Below, piece after piece: positions 1-11,446 of a stretch of DNA of 64,000 nucleotides (position 1 is its first letter; each line of letters opens with the position of its first letter). The stretch spans positions 3,782,001-3,846,000 of the forward strand of contig JAUJPP010000006.1 of the NCBI GenBank assembly GCA_030562195.1. Direction: 5' to 3'. The position numbers were made by a program, and so were the translations under genes. Under the pieces are notes generated by a model, which ran no database searches, had not been told where the DNA came from, and saw nothing but the letters and a program-made list of their open reading frames with translations. The DNA is from Nipponacmea schrenckii (taxonomy: Eukaryota; Mollusca; Gastropoda; Lottiidae).

Positions 1-30
1 TATTCATGGTTTTATTCTGTATATTACAAG

Positions 31-1295
31 GTCAATTTTCGAGTTATGAAGAGCTAGGATGTGTCGGTGGCTGGACAAGAGCAGGTCATAAATGTTATTT
101 ATTTGACGCACATGAAAAAATGACACAAACGAACGCCAGACAACATTGTCAACAAAATGGCGGCGACCTAATTAAAATACAGAGTTCGGATGAAAAGGTA
201 TGACCTTACGTAAAGTAAATACAGGGTATAGAAACCCTATTTAGGCCCGTAGATATAGGGGGACAACCAGTCTCTTTCCCCCTGTACAAATTCATTTGCT
301 CTACCCCCGAAAAATGTCCATACCATTACTGCAACACCATACCCCATTGCCCTTGTATTATGTATTACTTTGGAATAACTGCAACGTTAACCAAATTTAA
401 AATATATTGCTTTGAGGTCCGTATAAAGTGTTTGAACCTTGAAATCAAGCTGGTAACTTTAAACAAACGAACCTCTATATGATTATTTTCTTCAGAATTG
501 GGTGACTCAGCAAACGTTAAACAGAAAGGCGACTGCTTTTTGGACTGGATTATCAAGAAAATCAAAGGGAGCTAACTCGTGGACATGGGCAGATAAATCT
601 GACGTAGATATGAAATTAATGTACGTAAGCTAATTTGTATCGAATTAACCGATGCATTCCTGATGAGTCCTCGAGATCCTTGTTTCACATCCGTTCTCTG
701 TTTGTACGCTTGTCACCAGTCTCACAATATGTATGTGTAACGATTCACAATTCCGAACGGAGTAGAAGTCTTTGCGCAGCAGTAGGATACATTAGGATAT
801 TTTTCCGATTTTCATTAGGGTTTGTCTATGGGTGAAAACAAACCATGTCACCAAGTTTCTTCAAAATCCATTAAGAATTGTGCTTTCAAGAGCGTCTACA
901 GCATTTGAAGACGTCGGACCGACGAACGGACATGAATGACGCCAATATACTCTCTGGCCTGTATGAAAAATGTTCTAAGCTTACGCCGGGGTTCTGCCAA
1001 GGGCAATATATTATATATTGGTGCTACAGACGGGAAATCTTCCACGAACAGGCATTCCATTGACTTACAGAAGATCTCATAATGTCGGAAAGCATGATAA
1101 TGTTTTAAAAAATGTCACTTGAGACACTTTAAGCTCAATTATATACTGCTAAGTTTTATATTTGTAGAAATTGGAACCAGGAACCTAATGATTTTATTGG
1201 TAAAGAAGATTGTGCTACAATTAGTCAGGATGGTGTTTACAATGATTACTCCTGTATTAATAATGCTGGTTATATTTGTCAGATTCAGTCGGTCA
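31..1295 (+). CDS. C-type lectin-like domain 1 (three exons), 5'-partial gene
   Basis: Three exons, 31-197, 496-620 and 1168-1295, form one CTLD; the splice phases (1/0, 0/2, 2/1) join without a break. Exon 1 carries the N-terminal Cys pair of the long-form fold (CVGGWTRAGHKC) and the first core Cys. Exon 2 has the hydrophobic core (AFWTGL) and a WTW segment. Exon 3 has EPN, an EDC Glu, YND, and the final cysteines ending in YIC. EPN plus YND is the usual ligand set for Ca-dependent mannose/fucose/GlcNAc-type binding, so sugar recognition is expected; that is inference from the family. Signal peptide and start codon are not seen and should lie upstream of position 1. The exon 3 donor is GTAAGT at 1296. 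The protein continues into a second CTLD. The likely role is an extracellular or surface lectin, for example in immunity. Confidence 0.88.
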
Positions 1296-1654
1296 GTAAG
1301 TATATCTTACGTTATAACTGTTAACAAACGGACCTGTTCTATTGAGGAACCACGAAGGTGTTCAGAGTGTACACAATCTTTCGGTTTACCAGGACCTTGA
1401 CCTATTAGTAAATCATTGATGCTCTCTGGACAGCTATTACGGTACGTACAATTAGGGATTTTTTTTTAGGGATTCAAAAGATGAAAACATTTTTATTATG
1501 ACAGTCTCAACTTGCATGGATACGTTGAAAATGTCGGACGTGAGTTCTAATCTCGATCGTTGTGTGAAAGTTCGATGACCTTGAATAAGTCATCTTCACT
1601 CATAATTCTAGTCCACCCAGCTGTAAATGGGTACGGATAATCCGGGAAAGATCA

Positions 1655-1735
1655 ATGCCAAGAGGTTTGGCCGAGGACCAGCTGGTAGAAAAGATCCCTG
1701 TCACGGCGGACTTGTGAACCTAAGTTGTTATCCTT
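1655..1735. repeat. Dispersed repeat fragment in the CTLD gene intron
   Basis: The stretch around 1696-1735 (ATCCCTGTCACGGCGGACTT and following) recurs nearly unchanged at about 57163-57202. It lies in the intron between the two CTLD modules (1296-2284). The rest of this intron shows no coding signal to me. Confidence 0.55.
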
Positions 1736-2284
1736 GTAAAATATAGTTGTTTGTTTTCTTTTTCCTTTTCTCTCCCCAATGCAGCAAAATACCTTTCTGA
1801 CAATAGCCGAGGTCTACCTCTTTTAAAATGAAAATCAAGAAATGAAGCCAACGATCATTCTCAGTTTTCTGCTCAGCATCATATTAGAGTTTCTTGTTTC
1901 ATAGACTTATTCATTATCATAATGTGGATCTAGAACGTTCCCCGCTGGTCATGTGACAATATTATTTTGTTAAGTTGTTTGTGAGGGAGCTAAGTGAAGG
2001 GTATAGTATTAACTACAACCAATGTATTTCCAAACACTCAGCTTAGAACTTGGGTTTTCGTTTTGTGTTTTGGATTCTTAGCACTCAGCTTTTTATTCTA
2101 ATATATTACAGAGAAACGTAATGGTTTTGATTTTGTTAATTTTTTATATTATTTGATTATGGTTCGGATTCTTAGCACTTCGGTTTTTTATTGTAATATC
2201 AATAAAAAGAAAGTTTGAACATAATGGTGTTATTTTTGTAATAATAATGATAAATAGTATTTGATCCATTTGATTTTATTTAAG

Positions 2285-3849
2285 ACATGCCGTGTCCACA
2301 AGGCTGGACAATGCCTGATGCTGAGAGCAGTATGTGTTATTACATCAGTAAAACAGACGATAACGTGACTACCACGTGGTATGATGCTAAAGACAAGTGT
2401 ATCCAGATGGCCAATGGTGGAGACGCGACTCTGTTTGCCCCTCTCAGTAGTGACGACTATGTAAGTAAACAAGGGAGACCAGTGACTTTTTAATGGCCAT
2501 CGGGCCATGCTCACCCACCCCTACTTTTGAAGTGAAAACTAAGTCCTCTTAATGCTTATAATTCTTCTCAGGCCAACTGTTATCTCTCGGTTTCTAGGTG
2601 TGTTAAACAAGGGTTTTGAACTTTCGGGTGTCGCCTCTCATATGTGGCTATCACCTCAGGTATTATCTAGACAGGCCCTTAGGGAAGACAATTCATTCAT
2701 TTCCTAGCTTCTATATTATTAGTTAGTTATATAGATTATTGAAGGGATTGTGGTATAGTTTTGACACTAAGTAAGACCACTGATCAGTAAGACCTTCAAT
2801 TTTTGGGTCATCGAAAGGGCTACAATCCTTTTATAGAAGTATGTAATAAACACTGTGTTACACATTTAAAATTCCTTTGTGTTTTATTATTATCCGCTGT
2901 ATAATAACATTATTATTTTATATATTGCTGATGTTTAATAGAATATATGCAAAACAACACTGTGTGTTACACATTTACAAAATGTCTTTGTATTATATCC
3001 TATCACTCACTATATTATAACACTATTATTTTCTATATTGCAGATGTTTGTGAGTCAACAATTGATGTCTTTACCTCCAGATACCACGGGCTGGTGGACA
3101 GATTTAACGGACGCTCAAGTGGAAGGGGTGTGGCAATATTCTAACTCATTTAATGGTGTTCCTGATATGTCTCTTATGTAAGTTCTTAGTATTTTCAAAG
3201 AGGCGGCTTCCAGACCCTAGACTTCGATCTCTGGATAGCCCGAAATAATATTTTGATCGACAAGATTGTGTTAAAGGACTGGCATGGTAAATCACAACTT
3301 AGGCGAAGTGTGTTACCAGCATCATAATGTCAAGAACTTTATACGTTAAGGATGACAAGGTGAAGATGGTGTACCAGTGGCAAACCCCACAAAATATCTC
3401 TTCTGGCAAATGTTATCTATTGTCACGCTGGTTGGAGTTCTTTCTGTTCATGACCCAAATATAGAGTATCATTATTATTTATTTCATACAGGAATAAGTG
3501 ATACTTGGGATATTGTGTATAATGTATAATCGTCGATATTGAGAATGATAGACAAATATTTCATACAAGTTATTGGCCTTGTTCTTAAAAATTCCCTTAT
3601 CAATTTATTTTTTTATCAATAAATATTCCCCGAGAAAGGCCGATATCAAAACTAATTGTCATTAATTGTCATTAAAGGTTTACTCTATGTGTTTATTTTT
3701 CAGTGTATGGAAAGGTGAACCCAATGATTTCGGTGGAAATGAAGACTGTGCTGTCATGTATTATGGTGGAAGATACAATGATGTAGCGTGTTCAGCTAAA
3801 GCCAATATTGTGTGTGAAAAACCTGCCACTCCCTTTCCTTCTTCTGGTG
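2285..3849 (+). CDS. C-type lectin-like domain 2 of the same gene
   Basis: Exons 2285-2460, 3044-3177 and 3704-3849 continue the frame from CTLD 1 (phase 1) and again use phases 1/0, 0/2, 2/1. The domain starts CPQGWTMPDAESSMCYY and has a WYDAKDKC helix, a WWTDL core, then WKGEPNDFGGNEDC and RYNDVAC, ending in VCEK. EPN, the EDC Glu and YND are all present, so this domain too is predicted to bind Ca and sugars. A Pro/Ser-rich linker (ATPFPSSGG) follows, typical of a stalk. The exon boundaries fall at the same places as in CTLD 1, so the two domains are copies of one three-exon module. A shorter run resembling the 3044 acceptor region lies just upstream, near 2920-2945, and appears to be a small intronic duplication. 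Confidence 0.88.
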
Positions 3850-3956
3850 GTAAGTAGAAATATAAATAATGATGATAAAGTAATAACCGGATACCCGAAT
3901 CTAAGCCAACAATTTTCTGAACCTTGGCTACAGCTTATCACCCAATCCAAAGATAT

Positions 3957-4985
3957 TTATCACCAATAACTTATTCTACAGTAGATATCGCTTGTATGAT
4001 AAATATATTTACCACCCAGTAAGGTATTTTTCAGTAGATATCGCTTGTACGATAAATATATTTATCACCCAATGACGCATTCTACAGTAGATATCGCTCG
4101 TATGATAAATATACTTTTCACCAATTAAGGTAATCTATAGTAGATAGTGCTTGTATGATAAATATATTTATCACCCAATAAGGCATTCTACAGTATATAT
4201 CGCTTGTATGATAAATATATTTTTCATCCACTAAGTTATTCTACAGTAGGTATCGCTTTTAATATATATTTATTTATCACCCAATAAGGCATTCTATAGT
4301 AGATATCACTAGTATGATAAATATATATATCAACTAATAAGGTATTCTACAGTAGATATCGCTTGTATGAAAAATATATTTATCACCAATAACGTATTCT
4401 ACAGTAGATATCGCTTGTATGATAAATAATTTGTGATTGTGGGTATCTGGTAAGAAAGGAAAGAAAAATAAACATAGCAAGTTTTAAGGGGCCGCAAAAA
4501 CAAACACGGGTTATTTTACAAATAATTATTTTTATAAGGCAGTAGAAATCGCTTGTATGATAAATATATTTATCACCCACTAATGTATTTTACAGTAGAT
4601 ATTGCTTGTGTGATAAATATATTTATCATCCAATAAGGTGTTCTACAGTAAATATCGCTTGTATGATAAATATATTTATTACCCAATAAGGTATCTACTA
4701 TAGGTATTGCTTGTATGGTACATAATTTTATCACCCAATAAGGTATTCTGTAGTAGATATCGCTTGTATCATAAATATATTTATTACCAAATAAGGTATC
4801 TACAATAGATATTGCTTGTATGATACATACTTTTATCACCCAATAAGGTATTCTACAGTAGATATCGCTTGTATCATAAATATATTTATTACCAAATAAG
4901 GTATTTTACAGTTTATATCACTTGTATGATAAATATACTTATCACCCAATAAGGTATTGTACAGTAGATATTGCTTGTATGACAA
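3957..4985. repeat. AT-rich 53-bp tandem array in the last intron of the CTLD gene
   Basis: About 19 imperfect units contain CAGTAGATATCGCTTGTATG followed by an AT-rich half with TTTATCACCCAATAAGG. The spacing of CAGTAGATATCG is 53 bases (3979, 4032, 4085). A longer non-unit segment, starting with an AATAATTTGTGATTGTGGG motif and running into a GGAAAGAAAAATAAACATAG motif, occurs twice (about 4423-4530 and 4981-5090). A larger block has therefore been duplicated as well. Minus-strand open frames here are by-products of the repeat. Confidence 0.9.
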
Positions 4986-5138
4986 ATAATTTGTGATTGT
5001 GGGTATATGGTAAGAAAGGAAAGAAAAATAAACATAGCATGTGTTAAGGGTCCGCAAAAACAAACACGAATTATTTTACAAATTATCTTATTTTTTCGAC
5101 ATTTATCTTGAATTATATAATTTCTTTATATATTACAG

Positions 5139-5209
5139 GAAAGACAATCGGAAGAAGTGTGAATGGATTGGTTTTATTTTTATCATCTCTAATCATTTTA
5201 AATTTTTAA
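5139..5209 (+). CDS. Terminal exon of the two-CTLD gene: hydrophobic C-tail, possible GPI signal
   Basis: Acceptor TATTACAG ends at 5138. The phase-1 join from 3849 gives GKTIGRSVN, then a run of about 14 mainly hydrophobic residues (GLVLFLSSLIILNF), then TAA at 5207-5209. A hydrophobic run at the extreme C-terminus, with no basic cytoplasmic tail and preceded by small Ser/Gly residues in the linker, fits a GPI-attachment signal. A very short transmembrane anchor is the alternative. AATAAA follows 17 bases after the stop. The intron before it (3850-5138) is mostly a tandem array. The join rests on phase, splice consensus and the poly(A) signal, not on homology. Confidence 0.72.
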
Positions 5210-5226
5210 TTATTTTGTGTATACTA

Positions 5227-5232
5227 AATAAA
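5227..5232 (+). terminator. Poly(A) signal of the CTLD gene
   Basis: An AATAAA hexamer lies shortly after the stop of the terminal exon, in AT-rich sequence. This is the expected end of the lectin transcript. Confidence 0.6.
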
Positions 5233-5299
5233 CTTGTACATTATGAATTTCGTGTAATAAGTCCAACTGTAACTGACTAAAACTGCTTGTCACAATGGT

Positions 5300-6356
5300 A
5301 ATATTCGGGTAAAATATGCTGTCTGTAAGGATATCGAATCAAAGCTAACTTACAGTAAATATGTTCACAGCTCACCGTCGATCATTCAAATCAACTTTTG
5401 GAACTTGTCCTGTCTGTCCTCGATCCCGCTATAAAGATGAAATGAAATATCTTAGAGTATGCTAGACCCAACATCAACCCACAGTTTTGTAGGATATGGA
5501 ATCAACGCTACCTTATCAGTAATAGTGTCCACAGCTCACGTTCGATCATCTTTTGGCACATTTAGTGTATGTCCTTGATATCCCGCTATAAAGAAAATAT
5601 AGAAATAGAATGTGAAATTCACAGAATGAGAAATATTTGAAGGCACTGAGTGCTTGTTGTGTAATTCAAGTAGATCTTAGACTATGCAAGACCCAAAATC
5701 AACCCACAACATGGCGAACTATGTCCTTAAAGGTGATTCTAACCTTAATACAGCGTTCAAAAAAAATTATTAACAATCTAACAAGCAACGTCAGTCCTCA
5801 ATATAGAATTTAACTCGTTCAATAAAGTTTCAGATTTTTGACAGACTGGCCAACAGTTAGCTAATTGCTGAATAAAACTGGAGTTTTGGATCCAAACGAA
5901 CAAAACGTTCCAGACCACGAATAATTTCTGTCTTATCAAAGTGCACATATATGTGATGCACAATTATTGAATGCGCCAGATAGATTCCATGATGAGAGAG
6001 ACACAGTAAAATCTTTATTCACCGTCTGCTGAGGGATCATGCTCAACTTGATCGTCTTCTACAACCTTCAGAATCCCGACGGTTTCCCCTTGTTGGTGAT
6101 GCATGTCTGATGGATTGACATTGAAAAAAGTGTCTAGTCGTTAGGATGGGACAATTACCCGTGTACTATAGGCTATGAACCCCGACAGTTAGAACTTGCA
6201 AAAGAGTAGGTTTGTGCGCTGTCCTCATTGCTCACAGCATTGCGTTGTCCGTCTTTATTAGCCGTTTAAGTGTAGAGTAGGATTTCATTTCCCAAGCCTC
6301 GAATAATTATTACAGTAGAACTGTAAATATCGATTTAACACAACAACAGAAGTAAA
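5300..6356. other. Intergenic: diverged repeats, no gene seen
   Basis: About 5328-5470 and 5490-5700 are two diverged copies of one segment sharing GGATAT-GAATCAA, CACAGCTCAC, CGATCAT and GACCCAA-ATCAACCC. The same CACAGCTCACC-like motif recurs near 48670 and 49590. Around 6190-6300 is a diverged SINE 3' part in plus orientation (a TTATTAGCC motif, then GAGTAGGA). I see no coding exon. Confidence 0.5.
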
Positions 6357-6430
6357 ATAAATACAACTTTATTTTATTAAATTAGATAAAATCTCTGTAA
6401 AAATGCTTCTTTGTATTAAAAATAATCTTT
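6357..6430 (-). other. 3' UTR exon and poly(A) site of NPM-peptide gene copy 1
   Basis: Read on the minus strand, an acceptor ending in TTCTCAG at 6431 is followed by AAAGATTATTTTTAATACAA. This matches the spliced 3' UTR exons of copies 2 and 3 (starting 12017 and 15699), which begin AAAGT-TTATTTTGAATACAA. Two overlapping AATAAA motifs lie at 6368-6378. The homology with the other copies gives the exon its identity, although this copy is the most diverged. Confidence 0.6.
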
Positions 6431-7092
6431 CTGAGAACAATCGCCTGAAAGAAAGAAAATGGTGTTTGATGAATAAAATAAAAATATGATCATTTCGGCA
6501 CGGTAAAATGTCACATATACTATATAAGCATTGTGGAAACACTGAAAGGGATGCAAACCTGATTAACACCTTTTCCAAGTACAGTAACACTGTAGTGGCA
6601 CTAGCTATTCGTAGAGGGCGAATAGACCCTGCCTCGCTGGTGACAACAAAGGAGCTATCTGAGTGTATTTCAAATTCGATTTTTCGCTTAACGACTTGGC
6701 CTCGGGAGCTTTTACCTTCAGAGTAAAAGAATGAACGAAAAGTTTGCGATTTCTTTTGTCTTTTGTTGTGTTTCTACGACTTACATAGGTCCGATTATAA
6801 GAAAGTATTAGTGCTATTATACCAACAAACACCTTCCGAGATGCCCTGATACATGTGCTTCAGTATCGGTGTTTTCGAATAGGGGACTATCGTCAGATCA
6901 CATTTCGGCATTTCGATTTGTTCCCTGCACAATATCAAAGATGCGCAGGCCGCATTATAATTGAAGACCGTCAACTGTCTTGTTAATGTCAACGTTTAGT
7001 GTCGATTTAAGTTGACTGGATAAAAGAAATTGAATTAGAGTGAGAATAGAGTTATTTACCTTGAATTCGCCACCACCATGATGTTACTATAT

Positions 7093-7278
7093 TTAGAAAA
7101 TTGGGAACATGGCTGCCATTGGGTTGAAGACTGGGTTGGCGACAGCAGCAAGTGGGTTGATCATGGGGTTAGCCATGGGATTGATCATGGGGTTGAGCAT
7201 TGGAGGTACAAATGGCACGATTGGGAAAGCTGACATAGCTACGATCAAACAGAACATAACGATAACAATTTTCATCAT
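7093..7278 (-). CDS. Secreted Pro/Met/Asn-rich peptide precursor, copy 1
   Basis: The product has 61 residues. A classic signal peptide (MMKIVIVMFCLIVAMSA) is followed by an uncharged mature part of about 43 residues with a four-residue rhythm, LNPM INPM ANPM INPL, then AAVANPVFNP. This copy ends NPMAAMFPIF, unlike copies 2 and 3. There is no cysteine after the signal peptide and no dibasic cleavage site. The coding exon begins at acceptor 7303-7305 (TTTCAG) and ends at donor 7059. A non-coding exon 1 lies at about 7539-7576 and a 3' UTR exon at 6357-6430. I do not recognise the family. Composition suggests a hydrophobic secreted structural, adhesive, mucus or antimicrobial peptide, but no role is shown. 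The open frame on the opposite strand is its shadow. Confidence 0.88.
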   Translation of the reverse strand: MMKIVIVMFCLIVAMSAFPIVPFVPPMLNPMINPMANPMINPLAAVANPVFNPMAAMFPIF

Positions 7279-7538
7279 TTTGGTAGATTTTTTTTAGGGT
7301 AACTGAAATAAAAAGAAATTTTTATATATCATAGAAACTTATAACTGAAGCTATAATGGAGTATAAGTAACAACATTGAATATACATGTACATGTTACAA
7401 GTCATAAACATAAAATACACAGTTTGAAAGTTTGTTTGAATAACATTCGTATTGTTGGTAATAAACAGAAGATCAGTTATTAGAAAGGTTTCAATCTAGT
7501 TACCAATTTTAACTACACAACAATCACTGTGTACTTAC

Positions 7539-7700
7539 CAGGTATGACTGTATATCTGTGAAGTCAGGAGATGTGTGATTAACTCAATAAAACCGAGGGT
7601 TTATATAGTCACAGGAGACAAATAGACATCCATCATCCTGTCTTGACCAGTGCTTACATAACTACAGGTAATTATTACGATAGAACATGACCAATAATTT
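7539..7700 (-). promoter_or_regulatory. Promoter and non-coding exon 1 of NPM-peptide copy 1
   Basis: On the minus strand a GACTATATAAACCCTCGG box (TATA at about 7599-7608) lies about 30 bases before a conserved leader ending ATACAGTCATACCTG, followed by donor GTAAGTAC (GT at 7538-7537). The upstream stretch with GTAAGCACTGGTCAAGACAG and GGATGATGGATGTC is nearly identical in all three copies. That degree of conservation marks it as the core and proximal promoter. Confidence 0.8.
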
Positions 7701-7749
7701 ATTAAGTCCTCGGAAGAGTCAGATGAAATCTTTGACGAATGATTGAATC

Positions 7750-8550
7750 TTTTTCAATATTTCACAAAAACTCAATTTAATTTTATATGATGAAAATAAA
7801 AACCTGTTTAAAGAGAATTATATCTCAATCGTACTCCGTTTTAATTAACCCTTTTATTAAAAAATGCCTCAGTTTCATAAGTAGACGAAATAGCATTTTA
7901 AAAATATTTTATTATTTACGATGAAACCTAAGCACACTGCCCCTTAGAACGTGGTCCAAAATTTAAAACTATTGTATTCATCAAGGAGAAGGATAGAAAA
8001 CGAGTACAATTTGTTTTTTTTATATATATATATATATGCAAAGGGAATTAAGGTTTCTTGTGTCTTTTGCATTCGTCAATTTTCGAAGACTTCGTAACTT
8101 AGATACCAATTTAAAAATATTGATTAAAGTTACCCATTAAGGGAGTAAGAGATATTTGTTCAAGGTTGAAGAAACATATATTAAAATTCTACAAATACAA
8201 TCATGTACTGGAAACTGTAAATATGTTTGCCATGCTGTGTACGGATTCCGAAATATGTATAAATGGACAACAATGAAATTATTCATGTTTTCATCAAAAA
8301 AAGAAAAAGTGAGCCAATTATTGCAGATTCGTCCAAAAGTACTGACTTTAATGATTTAAGTAAGCACCATGCGCAAAGAGATAGCTGTTTTACCAATAAG
8401 ATTGGCATTAAATCCAAACTTTGGCTTATTCTTTGAAACATAAGATATATAATGTATAAAAATCGACCATTAAAAATGAAAAATGTTGCCAAGGCATATG
8501 AAAATTCAAGACACCTTGGTTAACAAGGCTTGGTACTATTTGATACGTGT
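7750..8550. other. Intergenic, no gene seen
   Basis: AT-rich sequence with a short (TA)n run at about 8022-8037. Small open frames at 8156-8359 and 8283-8492 overlap on opposite strands and show no family motif. I see nothing further here. Confidence 0.5.
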
Positions 8551-8551
8551 G

Positions 8552-9205
8552 GTAATAATAATCTTTATTCAAAAATCTCATCATGAGACATAGTATAGAA
8601 TATATACAAATAACAATTTACACAACAATTTAGATATGGGCTATAAATACAGTTTGTTGCATTAACAAGATTAAATTCTTTAATAAATTAAGTCTGTATA
8701 CACAATCACTGTTATTAATTTACAGTTAAACAATTACTTGAGTTCATTCATTATAATATTGACTAATTTGCTTAAATTTAAAAGTTCAGTTTCTTTAGTA
8801 TTAAAGAGGGCAGATATTTTTATGCACGATGGTCTACAACAGTAGTGGGGTTTAAGGTATTTTTTTCTAGACATATCAAAATAAGAACAATTGAAACTCA
8901 TCTCCCACCTCCCTTTTCTCACATAGCTCACACAATCTCTGATCTCTAGGTATATTCTGAAAGACTCCTTTTTCAATAGGCAATTTATGGCTTCTGCATC
9001 TTAAACGAGTAAAATTACGTCTCAATTTCTCTGGTAAATAAATTAAATAATCTTCAAATTGAAAGGATGACTTAAACATGCGATAATTTAAACATTTACT
9101 AGTGTTATTAATAGTACCAAACCAGTTTTGAATATACTGATCTTTTAGACGTAAGAGTACAGTTTCTTTTAACCATGTTTTATTGATACCAGGGTTGAAG
9201 AACAT
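8552..9205 (-). mobile_element. Decayed LINE (non-LTR retrotransposon) 3' fragment
   Basis: On the minus strand, 9205-8876 encodes a protein with the C-terminal signature of invertebrate LINE reverse-transcriptase proteins: RLKDQYIQNW, SSQFQFED-like text, RCRSHKLPIE, and IPRDQRLCELC with a Cys-x2-Cys pair, then DEFQ. After a frameshift near 8890 the family text continues in another frame (FNCSYFDMSRKKYL to NIIMNELK, stop at 8734). A 3' UTR with AATAAAG runs to about 8552. The 9169-9441 frame may be older upstream sequence of the same element but shows no clear motif. Catalytic RT motifs are absent, so this is a dead, 5'-truncated copy. Assignment to a specific clade is not possible here. Confidence 0.8.
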
Positions 9206-9968
9206 ATATAATTCAAACCTAAAATCTTTACAAAAAATTTTTCTTTACACCAATTGATCCAAGGAAAAAATGAAATGTTATATTTCGACATGTAACAATA
9301 TACCAAATTATTGCAGATTGACGACTGTTTTATTTTTAAAAAAGGGAAAAGGATATTTTTTCCAAACCAGATGGGCTTAAAACCAAAATTTCTTATGTTT
9401 AAAATAGTTAAAAGATAAACGACAAAAAATAAAATGTCCAATTTTCGCCGGTTAACACCTTTTTATAGTGTGGTAGATGGTAAGTGTGTGATGATGTTAT
9501 TATATTTGTGGATATAATTCAAAAGAATATGACGGAATTCAGTAACATAAGTTCAATTATACCAAATCCCACTTTCTCTCCAACCACATTTCAATAATAT
9601 AGAAAAAAAATTTTTTAATCATCTTGCATATAGAAATATCGACGTCATAGAACAACATGGAACGATCTTTTTCTGTAGCAAAAATCTTAAAATCACAAGA
9701 GCGTAATTACAAATACGGCAATAAAAATGTTTATTGTGTGACAATTTCTTAAAATCTCCTCACTTACGACCCTATAATTCTATAACGTCGATATAGCGTT
9801 GAATTCATACCAAATTGATACCGTCCCTCACAAAAATTAAAAAATTTATCGTGAAATAAACAAATTTCGATCGGGTAATTGTATTCTCTTTTTTCAAATG
9901 ATAAAATTATTCCATCAACCAAGTTTAATCTCTGTGTTAAACTGAAGTAGATGTTGGAATTCAATTGA

Positions 9969-10298
9969 ACTGATACTGCGTCTTAGCATAAACTTAAAAT
10001 TTCAGTTCCCAAGAATGGTCAATATGAGTATATATTCATCAGTGAACTTACCTAGTGTCATAAAGTAACAGAATCCCTTAAAATCTGGAAAACTCACAAA
10101 ACTAAGTCATTTTTTAAAAAACGCTTTATCATTTTAATAAGCTTTTTTCAATAATCAAATGCATCGTTATGGATAATTACTTAGTATTTTGGATATTTAT
10201 TTATTTTTTTTATGTTATGGCAGCAGGTATATTTACTGATGCATATACTCTTATTGGCCATGTTTAAAATTTTAACATTGTATGTTCAATCTAAGAAG
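9969..10298. mobile_element. Foldback/MITE-like element, family A
   Basis: The element starts near GATACTGCGTCTTAG and ends with an inverted, diverged partner (GTTCAATCTAAGAAG). It contains TATATTCATCAGTGAACTTACC and, toward the other end, GGCAGCAGGTATATTTACTG. It is flanked by TCAATTGA on both sides (9961-9968 and 10299-10306), a possible 8-bp target duplication, although that motif is itself palindromic. Related copies lie near 23395-23708, 25855-26168, 46666-46993 and 63318-63600. There is no transposase frame, so it is non-autonomous. Confidence 0.7.
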
Positions 10299-10539
10299 TC
10301 AATTGATAAAATGCAATTCTGTAAATAATTTTATCGTGCAGTATTATATTAGGTTATGACGAGGACATATCGACAGCTTCCTAACAGAATCCACAATTTC
10401 TCATATACCTTGCTAATAAAGACATATATTTGTCAATAAACTCGACAAAGACGAGAAATAACAAGATTGTGATGTACCTTATTAGGTAATATTACACAAC
10501 AATACATCTCTTAACAACTGGATTTCACTATTAAATATT

Positions 10540-10827
10540 GTTATGTAAGCACTGGTCGAGGAAGGATGATGGATGTCTGGGCAATAACTGAATCAAAAGG
10601 TACATTACAAAATATTTCATCTGAATCTTCCGAAGGGATATATAATAAATTATTGTTCATGTTCTATTGTATTAATTACCTGTAGTTATGTAAGCACTGG
10701 TCAAGACAGGATGATGGATGTCTATTTATCTTCTGTGACTATATAAACCCTCGGTTTTGTTGAGTTAATCACACATCTCCTGACTTCACAGATATACAGT
10801 CATACCTGGTAAGTACACAGTGATTGT
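10540..10827 (+). promoter_or_regulatory. Promoter and non-coding exon 1 of NPM-peptide copy 2
   Basis: TATATAAACCCTCGG lies at about 10740-10754. The conserved leader ends ATACAGTCATACCTG at 10808, with donor GTAAGTAC after it. The shared proximal block (GTAAGCACTGGTCAAGACAG) is at about 10688-10710. Only this copy has a second, partial version of that block about 145 bases further up (10545-10575, GTAAGCACTGGTCGAGGAAG then GATGATGGATGTC), so its promoter region is partly duplicated. Confidence 0.8.
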
Positions 10828-11446
10828 ATTGTTGTGTAGTTAAACTGAGTAATATATCTAGATGCTTGAATTGAAATATATGCAGTAACTGATACACCAC
10901 GGTACAATCTCAGACACATCGCGGCGCTAGAACTTTTATAAGGCTGACACCAAGACCTACTGATACATCCCGACAAATACTTGTATGCAAACTAGACCCT
11001 TAGAATGCTATCAAAAGTTTTAACCTATTGTATCAGCATTATTTGATACGTTTTCTAGCTTGAGTGGCCCAGATATACCTCTAATGCCAATTATATCTCT
11101 TATGTTTTGATCCAGTTCTTGATTAAATACTTCCCGGTCTTGACAGAGCATTTTCATGGTTCTGAGATGTCATTGGAGAGTCTATATATCCAATGAAGAA
11201 TACTAGTATATGGCTGTATCATGACTATACACGAAGGATCTTTAAGGATGCCGTATATCGAAGAGAATCGAGAATGTTTATTGTTTTTAATGATTTACGA
11301 TGATTAAAATCCAAGAGATGTCTGACATTATTATCCAGCCTGTAACTTATAGTTTATATTTTCTAGTTATCGCCCTCTATATTTTTCAATTAAAAGATTT
11401 AATTAAATTATATTAATATTTCAGATATAAAAAAAAATCTACCAAA

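Noticed and set aside
7109..7297. Plus-strand frame opposite NPM copy 1 (MAAIGLKTGLATAAS...)
   Set aside because: Exact shadow of the coding exon. Signal peptide, promoter and splice sites all support the minus strand; the same shadow appears opposite copy 2.
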